DNA of 64,000 nucleotides. Source: Adiantum capillus-veneris. Lineage: Eukaryota > Streptophyta > Polypodiopsida > Polypodiales > Pteridaceae. Each line of letters begins with the position of its first letter. Position 1 is the first letter of the stretch. The notes under the pieces are model-generated. The model made no database searches, had not been told where the DNA came from, and was given only the letters and a program-made list of their open reading frames with translations. This document shows, piece after piece, positions 1 through 9,977 of the stretch. The stretch is from assembly GCA_014529385.2 (NCBI GenBank), contig CM043963.1, positions 150,218,107 through 150,282,106 of the forward strand, given 5' to 3'. Position numbers and translations under genes: made by a program.

Positions 1-1377
1 ATGATCTATCTTCTATGATAGATGAGTATGCTACTGACCCTGACTTTAAAGATATAATGTCAGCCCTTGCTTTGGGGAAGAAAGAGGAACCATTCACCTT
101 GCAGGATGGTTATCTTCTCCATGGCAACATGCTATGTGTTACCCACTCCCTTCGTGAGAAAGTCATGTATGAATCCCATGCTCTCTCTCTATGCGGGGCA
201 TTACGATAGAGGGAAGCAACCTGGATTACTCCAGCCATTGCCAATTCCTAATTCACCATGGGAGAGTATATCCATGGATTTTATCTTTGGATTACCCAAG
301 TCTATCTGTGGGAATACGGGAATATGGACAATCGTCGACAGGTTTAGCAAGCAAGCACACTTTGTCCCTGTCAAGAAGACTATTAAGGCACACCAAATGG
401 CAACTCTATTAATATCACATATTTTCAAACACCATGGATTGCCAACATCCATCGTGTCAAATAGAGATCCTAAAATGACCAGTAATTTCTGGAAAGGTCT
501 CTTCAAAAATCTAGGTACAAGATTGAATTTCTCTTCTCCCTATCACCCACAAATGGATGGCCAAAGTGAGATAGCTAATCTTACGATTCTTGATCTACTA
601 AAGACCTATGTTACAGAAGTAGATCAATGCTCACAATGGGAAAAGTACTTACCTCTTGTAGAGTATGCGTATAATATACTATCCATACTTCTACGGGAAA
701 AGCGCCTTTTGAAATTTATAGGGAAGACCTAAAAGTCCTTCCTACTTAAAGTACATGGAAGATCTTCGCTACTGATGAGTATAGCCGTGACCTGCAAGCA
801 TCTTTTCAAAAGATTAAAGAGGCTATATCCATCTCCCAACTAAGGCAAAAAGCTGCTACTGACAAGCACAAAAGGCCTTAACGTTCAAAGAAAATGAATG
901 GGGCTTACTTAATTTCCTAAGGCTTGATTGAGGCAAACAACGGGCAAAAATCCTACGGGTCATCAAAAATATTATGCTAAACTAGCAAAAAGATACTATG
1001 GCCCTTTTCAAATTTTGAAGGATACTATGGCCCTTTTCAAATTTTGAAGCCAATCAATGAGGTGGCTTATCAACTCAAGTTACCTAGCCATTGGCTCATA
1101 CAAAATGCTTTTCATGTGAGCTTACTTAAGCCCTACAAAGGAGAGCCTCCAAATGAACCAATTATTGAAGACCCTCCCGAAATCGAAGACCGAGAAGAGG
1201 TGCTACAACCCGAAGCTATCCTTCGGCATGAAGACAAGGTACTATGACATGGTAAGATTATCCGACGGTATCTTATTAAGTTCAAAAACTTTCCTTTTGA
1301 AGATGCTAGATGGATGCAAGGAATCCAGCTTAAGGATAGTATGAACCTTGTCAACGCTTACAATACTACATTAGTAG
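1..1377 (+). pseudogene. Ty3/gypsy chromovirus pol 3' end (element X): integrase plus chromodomain
   Basis: Decayed end of a polyprotein that would integrate retrotransposon cDNA and target it to chromatin. The sequence enters at the RNase H-integrase linker (GYLLHGNMLCVT, about 106-141), skips the HHCC zinc module, and runs through an integrase core: first Asp in MDFIFGLP (273-296), second Asp in SNRDPK (about 457-474), Glu in GQSEIAN (about 556-576). A stop falls near 730 and more breaks follow. The linker region resumes at 1044 ([25 protein letters not shown]). The chromodomain (KIIRRYLIKFKNFPFEDARW, about 1253-1312) is in a shifted frame. All three DDE residues survive but the gene cannot give one product. 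The 5' part lies outside the window. Family assignment is secure; the clade within chromoviruses is not. Confidence 0.9.
992..1049 (+). repeat. 29-bp perfect tandem duplication inside element X pol
   Basis: The 29 bases at 992-1020 (starting GATACTATGGCCCTTTTCAA) are repeated exactly at 1021-1049. They encode the conserved YYGPFQI segment before the chromodomain, and 29 is not a multiple of three, so the copy breaks the frame. It looks like replication slippage after the element lost function. Confidence 0.95.
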
Positions 1378-1776
1378 TAACAAATGTACATGTTTCTTTT
1401 AAATGATCAATGTTTTTGTTTTATAAGACTAATTCTCTCTTTATTGTGCACAAATTTAATTAGTATGCATACTAAGAATCATGTTTGGGATGACGAAGTC
1501 TCTCAAACACCATGTAGAATTCACTCTACTTGGGAGGATGAAATGGACTAAAGAGCAGACATGCTTGCGGGCAGCTATGTCTCCCAAGCACCAAAGAGCA
1601 GACATGCTTGCAACAGCTATGTCTCCCAAGCACCAAATGGATTAGTTATCCATCTTGGAATGATGTCGTAGGGTAAAAAGGGATCCTCTACCCGCTAAGA
1701 CAAATTGACTAATGACTATGGCTTTATCTCTTTTACCTCATAGTCGAGGACGACAATGATTTCAAAAGAGAGGTAA
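1378..1776 (+). other. Element X 3' untranslated region with polypurine tract
   Basis: Non-coding stretch between chromodomain and LTR. It holds a 43/42-bp tandem repeat at 1550-1592 and 1593-1634 (AAAGAGCAGACATGCTTGC...). The typical chromovirus lead-in GTCGAGGACGACAATGAT is followed by the purine-rich CAAAAGAGAGGTAA, about 1763-1776, which would prime plus-strand DNA synthesis just before the LTR. Confidence 0.6.
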
Positions 1777-2023
1777 TGTCATTAAATCTAATATCTAACC
1801 AACCCAAATGATTTTCTCATATTAAACTGATCATTTAATGTGGGATAATAAACGGAACAAGGGTAGAATATAGACATGTGCTTACAGATCTATCTCAACA
1901 CGGGGCCAATGGTAAAGGGGCCCAAATGAGAGATGGTATGTCAAAGAGCAAGGTTAACTAATGGAGCTTAAAAGACCTTAGGGTTAACTTCATTAAAGAC
2001 CTCCAATGGATAGTGTTAAAAGT

Positions 2024-2195
2024 CCTTTGACCTTAGGCAAGCTAGGGATGAGCTTGAGGTATGAACCCGACCTAAACTTACCTTTGACCTTAGGCAAGCT
2101 AGGGCTGAGCTTGAGGTGGGAACCCGACCTAAACTTTCCTTTGACCTTAGGCAAGCTAGGACTGAGCTTGAGGCGGGAACTCCACCTAAGGTTCT
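2024..2195 (+). repeat. 57-bp minisatellite, three copies
   Basis: Units start at 2024, 2081 and 2138, each beginning CCTTTGACCTTAGGCAAGCT and ending near CCCGACCTAAACTT. The third copy is diverged at its end (CTCCACCTAAGG). Because 57 is a multiple of three, repetitive open frames appear on both strands; these are not genes. Confidence 0.9.
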
Positions 2196-2252
2196 TGTCA
2201 TGCTTGATGACTAAGGTACTTGAGGTACTTGTCATATTTAATGAGGAAGGTG

Positions 2253-2425
2253 CTTGAGAAGCTTCCTATGCATGGAGGGTAAGGTGCTTGAGTCAAAAAG
2301 AGATCCTACAAACGTAATGATGAAGTTTCTTGAGAAGCTTCCTATGCATGGGGGGTAAGGTGCTTGAGTCAAAAAGAGACCCTACAAACTTATGAGGAAG
2401 TTGCTTGAGAAGCTTCCTATGCATG
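2253..2425 (+). repeat. About 75-bp tandem repeat
   Basis: CTTGAGAAGCTTCCTATGCA recurs at 2253, 2329 and 2404 (periods 76 and 75). The first two units also share GGTAAGGTGCTTGAGTCAAA and the following CCTACAAAC. Third unit partial. Lies in the putative X LTR. Confidence 0.85.
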
Positions 2426-3559
2426 AAAGTCCCAAAGTTAGGGGAATCTTTGACCTAACCTTCCACTCACCGAAAGGGCACCCCTTTTTTAAAAGAGCAC
2501 ATGGGACACATGTCAGACTCTCATTAATCTTAACCACATGGTGTGCTTGAATGCTATTGGTTGGGCTAAAGAGGGGTCCAATAAGCTTCTAGTTCCATCC
2601 AACAAATATCTAGATATTTTCAAGCTCTCTCTCTCTCTCTAAGGGATAAGGAGGACTTGTCAAAAGACTACCCATGTACTTGACTACATGATGTATGTGA
2701 TTCGCTAGGGGGAGAGGGGTCCAATGAGCTTGAAACATGTGGAAAGCAACAACTCACCCCCTAAGCAAGCAAGGGGGGTGCTAGGGGGATATACACCACA
2801 CACACATACTCATTTTGTGGAACCATTCTCACTTGGAAAAAGTTGAGGAACTCCACCTCCTTCTCTAATCTTGTGAGAAGTGAGAGCCTACACCAACACT
2901 CTTGGCTATGGAATGAAAATCCAACCAAGAGCCATGCTTCAATGCTTAAGCTTGCCATCTTCTCCTTCTTCATTACTATGCTATATGTATGCTCGGAAGA
3001 AGAGTAATGATAAGTGAGAACTATTTCTTTCTCCTATGGAAATGTTTCTTCTTCCTCTTCCCTATCCTCATTCCCCGCTAGCTCTCTCCACCTTCGAAGG
3101 TGTTTGAGGCCTTGGGATTGAGGCTTGGGATAGTTAATGCTTTCTATAACGTTTATGTTATGCTTGTGATACATGAATATTTCCATCTTCATTGCATCAC
3201 CTAGGTCACAAGGAACACAAAGATTGTATTGTACCAAGTCTCTCTTGATGGAGAAACTATAATACAAATGCCTATTGGAGGGGGACCAGCTCTGTATGAA
3301 TCCGGTCCTCAACTATTGTCATGTTCTCTAAACTCTCTCTCTTTCAAAAGTATTGTTCATGCCAAGTTAACTAAGTACCATGTTTATGTTGCTACCATCA
3401 ATTAAGTTCACCCGCTATGCAATCTCTCAAAAGTGCTTCACCTAATTTCCTAATTCCGCTACTTTCAAAGTTCATAGGCCATTTCCATTACACATTACGT
3501 CATCATTGATCTGTACACATCTTTGGCAGCACATCGGGTCCACATCATCTGCATCTACA

Positions 3560-3842
3560 CAAAGAGTCGGGCCTTTCTAAACTTAGTTATATACTTCCAA
3601 AAAAAACATGATGATAATTTTTCTTAAAATTTTAATTACCATTTAATGATATAAAATTACCAAATGGTCATTCTTCTTGTAAACTATAATTGTTCTTTCT
3701 CTCCCTTTCGTTCTGAATTTCCTAGAAATATCAATTTGCACTTCAGTAGGCCCTCCTATGTTTCAAATGTTCTCTTTGCATGAAAGCTGCTTCTCATAGC
3801 AATAAATCGCAAACTGTGAGCAAACATGTAAGCTTTCTTTTG
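3560..3842. other. Gene-free flank of element X
   Basis: A/T-rich unique-looking DNA between the presumed LTR end and the microsatellite. No domain, RNA gene or repeat seen. Confidence 0.4.
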
Positions 3843-3906
3843 CCCCCCCCCCCACAGCAACACACCCCCGCCTCCCGCCACACACAACACACACACACAC
3901 ACACAC

Positions 3907-3948
<42 letters not shown>

Positions 3949-3972
3949 ACACACACACACACACAGAGAGAC

Positions 3973-4051
<79 letters not shown>
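3843..4051 (+). repeat. Compound microsatellite (C)n-(CA)n-(GA)n
   Basis: An 11-base C run (3843-3853), an interrupted CA tract (about 3881-3965) and a GA tract (about 3966-4051). The long His-Thr or Glu-Arg open frames here are artefacts of the repeat. Confidence 0.95.
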
Positions 4052-4055
<4 letters not shown>

Positions 4056-4233
4056 CTGTGTTGTAGACTGAAGGGCATTCTCTTACATACACCCACACAT
4101 GCAAATGGATCAAAAAATCAAACCAAGCCTTTTTTAAGGAACCTAAATGCTCTGTGGAAACACTTCTTTTGTGCAACTTACTGTGTTTCTAATTCTGAAG
4201 GAGATGAGTGTTTACATTACATTAGAAGACTAG

Positions 4234-4795
4234 GTGTTGCAAAACAATGGGCTAACCACATTCACAGATTATCATTTGCAGACAGATGGGCAATTTGAGA
4301 TAGCAGTGCACACACGAAGTCAACTGCCCTCTCGCACACATATCATGCTTTGCTCATCACAAAAGACTCCTCGCACTCAGACTTGCCCTAGGAGTTCAAA
4401 GACCACAATATATACATGTATGTCTATTTATGTCTTAAGATGGAATTAAAGGTTGCCAATTGAGTTTGCCTCTTCCACATTGATGTTTCTTTCAAGTGAC
4501 GACCGGGTGATGTCAAAATGGCTTCAACTAGTGTAGGGACACCTCTCTCTGAATATGGGCAGCCACCTCAACACGAGCAACTGCCACTAGAACTGTCTCC
4601 CAGGTCAGCTAGAATCAGTGAGCAACACTCCACAGACTCTCTATGGAGATTAATAGGAGCCTAAGGAGACGCAAGGGGAGTTGTTCGTGGGCTACGTGGC
4701 ATTGGATGAATCCATTCACATAGAAAATGCAAGAGAAATGGGGAGGGAGAGATTGTCCAAGGTGGGGGAGGGGGGGGATGTTCAAGAGAGAACAT
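4234..4795 (+). pseudogene. Very degraded gypsy integrase/chromodomain relic
   Basis: The peptide YHLQTDGQFEIA (about 4268-4303) matches the integrase catalytic-Glu motif YHPQTDGQSE. About 200 bases on, another frame gives VSFK-RPGD, like the FHVSLLK linker. ELFVGYVALDES (about 4681-4716) resembles a chromodomain ELLVxWxxL stretch, and AAGGTGGGGGAGGGGGGGAT (about 4759-4778) looks like the terminal acidic-glycine codons and polypurine tract seen in some plant gypsy groups. The pieces are in the expected order but different frames. A protein profile search would decide. Confidence 0.4.
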
Positions 4796-6123
4796 AGAGA
4801 GAGGAGACGAGGAGGGTGCGGTATGAACCCAAAATGATGGCTATACTGCTTATGATAGATAAATACAAGGGAGGCACTAGGGTCCGCTATATGGTGGAAA
4901 GGTACATAGTGTACGGTACGGATTCAATATGTTAGGTATGTACATACCTTTGGATTGATAATATTTTTGAGGTACGTATCAGTCGGTGTAATTTTTTAAG
5001 AAATGAACATCATAGAAAAATTCTACATTTTCACAAATATACCAGTCATGTATCCATTACATATTGTGTGCAATGACCCTACTTCATAGATTAACAATAT
5101 AGAGTGAACATTAGCACAAGATAAGACCCTTCAACCATTTCTAGATTTCAATTTTTGTATCGCACAAAAAGGTTTTAGAATCTATATGAACAATAAATAG
5201 AGATGAATTACAATGTCATAGATTTGCAAGACTCAATAATTAGAGCATTGAATTTCTAAAAATTGACACTCTCGATAGTAGATAAATCCATGGTACATGC
5301 CATACACGATACAAAGTAAGGTGAAATGAAAAAGACTCTATAATCCACCACCAATGGGCTACTGAAAACGACAACATAAACTAGAGTTTGAAAAATCCAT
5401 GAGTTCTAGGTAATAGACTGTAGATGAAGTGCTACCCACTATCCACTATCTCAAATCTTGTTATTGGATAAAGATGAAGAGTGGGCACTACAATCGAGGG
5501 ACTTTGCTCCTCTGCAAAGGCTGCATCACTCGCGAGGGGGTCATCCGTTCGCAAACTTTGAGTGTGTTTGAGTGCGTTTGAGTGTGAACGAGACAAACCT
5601 CCTCATTCACACACCTCTGTCCAATGCGAATAGATTCCCCTTGCAAATGCTCTCTCGTTGTGCACTCTCTACAAATAAAAGGGAAATGCTATTTGCTGAT
5701 GCTTGGATCAAGTGACCCATCGTTCCACACACTCAAGCTCTCTGTGCAACTGAAGAAGGACCTCCTCATGCTCATCCTAGAGCTGCTGATCTACCTCCTG
5801 TGTGCTTGGATCATCTTTCATCTTCAGATCTGTCGGATCTACCTCTTCATTGAAGACAAAACCATAATACAATCATAAGTATTGCAAATTGAATTTCCAG
5901 GTCTCAAGAGACACATGGTGGTGCTAAGCACTAGTTAATCAATCATGTGAGCAACACAAAAGTCAACATTTGATAGTAGTAGACATTTGAAACCGGGGGG
6001 ATTCATTGTGCTTTTCCTTATGGTACCACGTGAGTGTACAAGAGGGTTTTTGTTGGATTTTGTACAGAAGCATATACAATAGGGGTAGCCCCTCATTATT
6101 TCATACTCATACCGTATACATAA
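4796..6123. other. Gene-free region, possibly an old LTR
   Basis: A/T-rich DNA with no coding signal I trust. If the relic ending near 4795 is real, the first several hundred bases could be its LTR, but no second copy is present. Contains the 16-bp perfect palindrome AGGTATGTACATACCT (4934-4949). Confidence 0.35.
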
Positions 6124-6200
6124 GGGGGGGGGGGGGGGGGGGTGTACATAAAACTACCTGGGCCACCTTAAATACAATGGTTGTTTCAATGGAGAGAGAA

Positions 6201-6276
<76 letters not shown>
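6124..6276 (+). repeat. G homopolymer and (GA)n microsatellite
   Basis: Nineteen G at 6124-6142, then about 60 unremarkable bases, then GA repeats at about 6204-6276. Confidence 0.95.
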
Positions 6277-6279
<3 letters not shown>

Positions 6280-7047
6280 ATTTCCACCTACTTGCTTTAT
6301 TGGAAAAGGGCTTCACAAACAATGAGTGCTTTGAGTAGCATGTTGTGAGTTAATGAAGTGGTAGTGGGATTGGAAGTTATCATTGAGGAGGTAACTTGCC
6401 TCACATCAGCTGTTGCTTTAGGCTTCATTAGTAGGCTTCTGCGCACGCGTGCGCGCGCGTGTGTATCGATGAGTACTTTCATGGCGGGGTCTGTTATTGC
6501 CAATCCTGTGCATAATGCTTACACAAAGGCATGTATGGCTTTTTATTCCCCAGTATACTGCACTCTGTCCGTGTAACTTTTACTGAGGGGAGCAATATTT
6601 TCCATCCTCCCTGGAAAGCTATAATCCAGGCCTTTTGCATTTTCCAACTTGGATTTTGGCACCTTTGGGTTGATTGAGAAACTGTCGAGGAGCATGCCTG
6701 GTCAACAACTCAAGCAGAGGAAATAGCAAATGTCAAAGCTGTTGTCTTGCATGAAGATTTGACGAGAATCAATTCGGAGTATGAAAATGGTGGCAAGAGA
6801 TGAAAGCCACAATGAGTAAGAAAAGTTTAGCGTTGGTACTAACTAAGTAGAAATAGCAAGAGACGAACTTCAAAAGGTCGTTAGAAGAATACAAGGAGTT
6901 TCCACTTGTTTTCTATATAGAAAGTTGGCACTTGGACAGTATTTTCCTAGGTCGTGTGTCCTTTGACTTTTTTCGATACCTGGAGAATTTGTTTTTCCAA
7001 ATACCATTGTACCAAGCTCCGAAGGTTGCGATCGGTGCATGTGCACC
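6277..7047. other. Gene-free region with alternating purine-pyrimidine tract
   Basis: No gene recognised. The 72-codon frame at 6358-6576 has no domain signal. Bases 6441-6464 form a G/C-rich alternating purine-pyrimidine run (GCGCACGCGTGCGCGCGCGT plus GTGT). Confidence 0.4.
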
Positions 7048-7506
7048 CAAGGCTAGAAACATACAATTTTCCTAACCAGTGAAAATAAGGGCAAACTTGA
7101 AATTCTCCCGTTTTTTCGTCAAAATTTAAAGCTTTTGCTAGTAATTACACTAAAACTTATGTAAATTTCCGGGTTTTCTTAAAGCCAAGCTCAAAATATT
7201 ATTGGGATCTTACAATTTCAGTATGTTAAAATACACTAGACCCCAAATTTTTTCTTACATTGCTATCCGTGTGATTCCCCGCGTGAACAAGGCTAGAAAA
7301 ATACAATTTTCCTAACCGATGAAAATAAGGGCAAACTTGAAATTATCCCGATCTTTTGGTCAAAATTTGAAACTTTTGCCAGTAATTAGACTAAAACTTA
7401 TGTAAATATCCTGGTTTTTCTTAAAGTTAAGCTCAAAATCTAATCGAGATTTTACAATTTTCAGTCTGTTAAAATACATTAAACCCCGATTTTTTTTTCC
7501 TGACAT
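7048..7506 (+). repeat. About 240-bp tandem duplication
   Basis: Two diverged copies, from about 7048 and 7288, share CAAGGCTAGAAA, TACAATTTTCCTAACC, GAAAATAAGGGCAAACTTGA and ACTAAAACTTATGTAAAT in the same order. Part of the second copy (about 7351-7414) reappears inverted at 7635-7686. Confidence 0.85.
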
Positions 7507-7634
7507 GAGTTAGGGCAAGTACGGGATAGGGTAGAGAAGAAGAAGAAGAAGAAGAAGAAGAGAATTTGAACGTCGTAGGAAACTATCCCAAGTGACCTCA
7601 AAGAACTATCCGACGAGGAGAGTTGAATTCAAGA

Positions 7635-7686
7635 CCTGGAAATTTACATAAGTTTTAGTTTAATTATCAAATTTTGACCAAAAAAT
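7635..7686 (-). repeat. Inverted partial copy of the 7.3-kb repeat unit
   Basis: TTTACATAAGTTTTAGTTTA and AAATTTTGACCAAAA are the reverse complement of the block at about 7351-7414. With that block it makes an inverted repeat with about 220 bases between the arms. Could be the edge of an undescribed short inverted-repeat element; no target duplication was found. Confidence 0.7.
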
Positions 7687-7712
7687 GAGCTTCTTCTATT
7701 GCTTTTTTAATC

Positions 7713-7894
7713 TTGTTGCAATGGCGCCGCTCCTGCAAATCTAAGTCCTGCGCGCGCGCGTTGTTGCACCCCTCTTCCTCCCTCGCGAGCCTCAGCTGCC
7801 ACATCTTCCTCCCTCGCCCTCTCCCTCAGCTACGCGCACACTCTGCTGATCTACCCGGCTCTACCGGCCAAGCGGCTGCAAACAGTTTATATAA

Positions 7895-7946
<52 letters not shown>
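7713..7946 (+). promoter_or_regulatory. CpG-rich segment with TATA-like site and (GA)n tract
   Basis: A locally G/C- and CpG-rich block (7720-7880, including GCGCGCGCGC at about 7750) is followed by TTTATATAAGG at about 7887-7897 and a (GA)n tract at 7899-7946. This resembles a core promoter with a GA-rich leader, but no gene follows. The 82-codon frame through it shows no domain. Confidence 0.25.
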
Positions 7947-7948
<2 letters not shown>

Positions 7949-7959
7949 TGAAATGAAAT

Positions 7960-8255
7960 GAAATGTCATGTAGAATGTCTTCTAAAGGCCAAAATGACCC
8001 GAGACACCAAATTGATACAATCCTAGTGGATTGACAGATGATGAAATGAAATGTAATGTAATGTGTAGAGAGAGAGGAAGAGAAGAAGAAGAAGAAGAAG
8101 ACGAGAATTTTTACGTCGTAGGAAACTATCCTAGTGGATTGGGAGATGATGAAATGAATTGTAATGTAATGTAGAGAGAGAGATGAAATGTTATGTTGAA
8201 TGTCTTCCAAAGGCCAAAATGACCTGTGACACCAAATTGATACAATCCTAGTGGA
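7960..8255 (+). repeat. Short direct duplications
   Basis: GAAATGTCATGTAGAATGTC at 7960 recurs diverged at 8185, followed in both by AAGGCCAAAATGACC and CACCAAATTGATACAATCCT. CCTAGTGGATTG-AGATGATG occurs near 8021 and 8131. The (GAA)n-ACGTCGTAGGAAACTATCC block at 8080-8130 matches 7540-7590. So at least three modules are shuffled here. Confidence 0.8.
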
Positions 8256-9384
8256 GTTAATACAATGTTTGGGTTTAAAATAAAATAAAGTAAAATGAAA
8301 GCTAAAAGAACATGAGTGTTCGAGGATGTCGGACTTTAGGCTCTATCCGAGGATGTATTGTGCCAGTCTTTGAAGAGCATTGTTAATGGCCGTCTGTGAA
8401 TAGTTGTATTGAACGACTCTCATGTTGTGCTAGAATAGTCTTGATCCTATGTATCCTATGACGGAGCTCCATCAATGTCATGGTGGTCCTCGTAGACGTA
8501 AGTGTCTAGCTCTCCCAAGCCCAATGGCTCTATTAGTCAGTATATCTTTGGTATGGGTGGATTTGGAGAGAGAGAGAGAGAGAGAGAGAAATCTTTAGTA
8601 CACCCAAGGTCGATTGAGTCAAAAAGTTAAAATCCTAAAAACCAAGAAGGATTCTTCGACTCATGAAAACTTTGAGTCAAACCTAATTGGGTCTCCTCGC
8701 TCTAGGCAAAGCCTTTTCCCCCTACGGTCCCTGCGATGGGAAAATCCTTTGCCTCTCCTGCGGTTGGCATTGGCACCCTTTGCATCATCTATTAGGACGT
8801 GCATCCTCTGTCTTGTCTTTGTTGCTAGCAATGGTCCAAGGCTTCCCATCTACAACCACCTTGCCCGTTGTGGGCGCTCGTTGTTGGCTATGCATGCCGC
8901 CATTGTGCCCACAGCCTGTTTCCATGCTTGATGGCTTGCCTCAATGCTAGATTACGTTAGCATATTGCACTTGCTCTTGACCTGCCATGCCACTCTCATT
9001 CCACATAACCAATTGACGTGCCCTTCATTATCACACCATATCTAATTGCCCCTTGCTCCGAATGACAGTGCCACCACTTGCCTACTAGATGTAAGTGGCA
9101 AAGATGAGGGATGACTACGCTTTGAAGCATATGTGACGTATTATTGTGCTCAATACCTAGATAGGAGTACTTGCATAAAAAGACTTATTTATAAGAAACG
9201 TATCATGGTTTATTCAATAATTGATAGTAGACATAAGATCTATCATTTAAGGTTGATGCAGCAAATGCTCTCAAGTGCAATGTTTCTGTTTATAAAGTTT
9301 AATCTTTCAATGGGTTGTTTGGTAATGTGGTTTGATTTGATAAGTGAAGTTTTTCATGGTTGTTTATGAGCATGCCATTATTTG
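8256..9384. other. Gene-free region left of composite A
   Basis: Contains a short (GA)n at about 8569-8589 and some open frames with no recognisable domain (for example 8614-8931). The final bases ATTTG (9380-9384) flank the composite A LTR. Confidence 0.4.
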
Positions 9385-9964
9385 TGTCACAAACTGGTGA
9401 CGTGGCTACCCTATACACACACACTGCTCTGCGGAATGCTGACGTGGCAGCTGTACAGTCTCTCAGAAATCCCGCTGCAGAATGCGCTGACAGCCAATGT
9501 ATGGACGTTGTATGGATTTCTGCGCGTTTCATGGAGGCAGCAGCGGCAGATTTTGGACCTGCTTTTTTCTACAGAAATTAGCAAGGGAGAGAGAGAATTT
9601 TATTTAATTGCTTTATTTTTTTACCAAGCCTTGTGAGAGGAGATTTAATTGCTTTTTATGGGCAGCTTTTGGGACTCTTGCTTTTGGCATCTCTTGTAAC
9701 TCTTTATAAGTGTGGCTTGGGCTCCCACTTCTCAGAGCATCTGGACGCAGAGTCAGAGAGTGGGACCCAGCCACTCCGTGTACTTTGTGCAACAGATTAA
9801 TACAAAAAGAAATACCGAAAGGGGCGCCAGTCTTTGGGGCCAACATCTCTAAGCACGGAACTCCGCCGGGCCAGTGTCGAATCAATTGTGAACTGTGAAC
9901 TTTTGAAGTGAATTCTTGTGGTGTCGCGGTAGAATCTTGACTTGGAGTGTCCAAGTCTATTACA
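9385..9964 (+). mobile_element. First LTR of composite A
   Basis: 580 bases, from TGTCACAAACTGGTGACG to GTCCAAGTCTATTACA. The same sequence recurs from 15439. A TATAA box sits at 9705-9709. About 100 bases on is the motif AAATACCGAAAGGGGCGCCA (9811-9830), also found in three other LTR families here and probably at the R/U5 boundary. Confidence 0.9.
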
Positions 9965-9965
9965 G

Positions 9966-9977
9966 TGGTATCAAAGC
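9966..9977 (+). other. Primer binding site, initiator Met tRNA
   Basis: TGGTATCAAAGC starts one base after the LTR; the plant initiator-Met complement is TGGTATCAGAGC, so one mismatch. It would prime minus-strand cDNA synthesis. Confidence 0.85.

Larger units (their letters stand above)
1777..3559 (+). mobile_element. Putative 3' LTR of element X
   Basis: Begins TGTCATTAAATC directly after the polypurine tract, as an LTR should. The right end is an inference: CATCATCTGCATCTACA (ending 3559) has the usual CA terminus, but no second LTR is in view to confirm it. The interior is filled by two minisatellites (57-bp and about 75-bp units). No gene seen. Confidence 0.5.

Noticed and set aside
1993-2257. 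Overlapping 60-83-codon frames with repeated LTLGKLGLSLR-like peptides
   Set aside because: The 57-bp repeat is a multiple of three, so any open frame repeats; there is no start context or domain, and it lies in an LTR.
3756-4298. Long open frames of His-Thr, Cys-Val, Ser-Leu or Glu-Arg over the CA/GA repeat
   Set aside because: They follow from the dinucleotide repeat, which is open in several frames on both strands.
5624-5878. 84-codon hydrophobic frame
   Set aside because: Looks membrane-like but has no family resemblance, promoter or conserved neighbour.
8614-8950. 105- and 87-codon frames near 8.6-8.9 kb
   Set aside because: Overlapping frames on the same DNA, no recognisable domain, and G/C-rich composition explains the lack of stops.
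9300-9384. Continuation of the LINE on the far side of composite A
   Set aside because: Minus-strand translation shows no endonuclease-like residues following those at 24281-24342.
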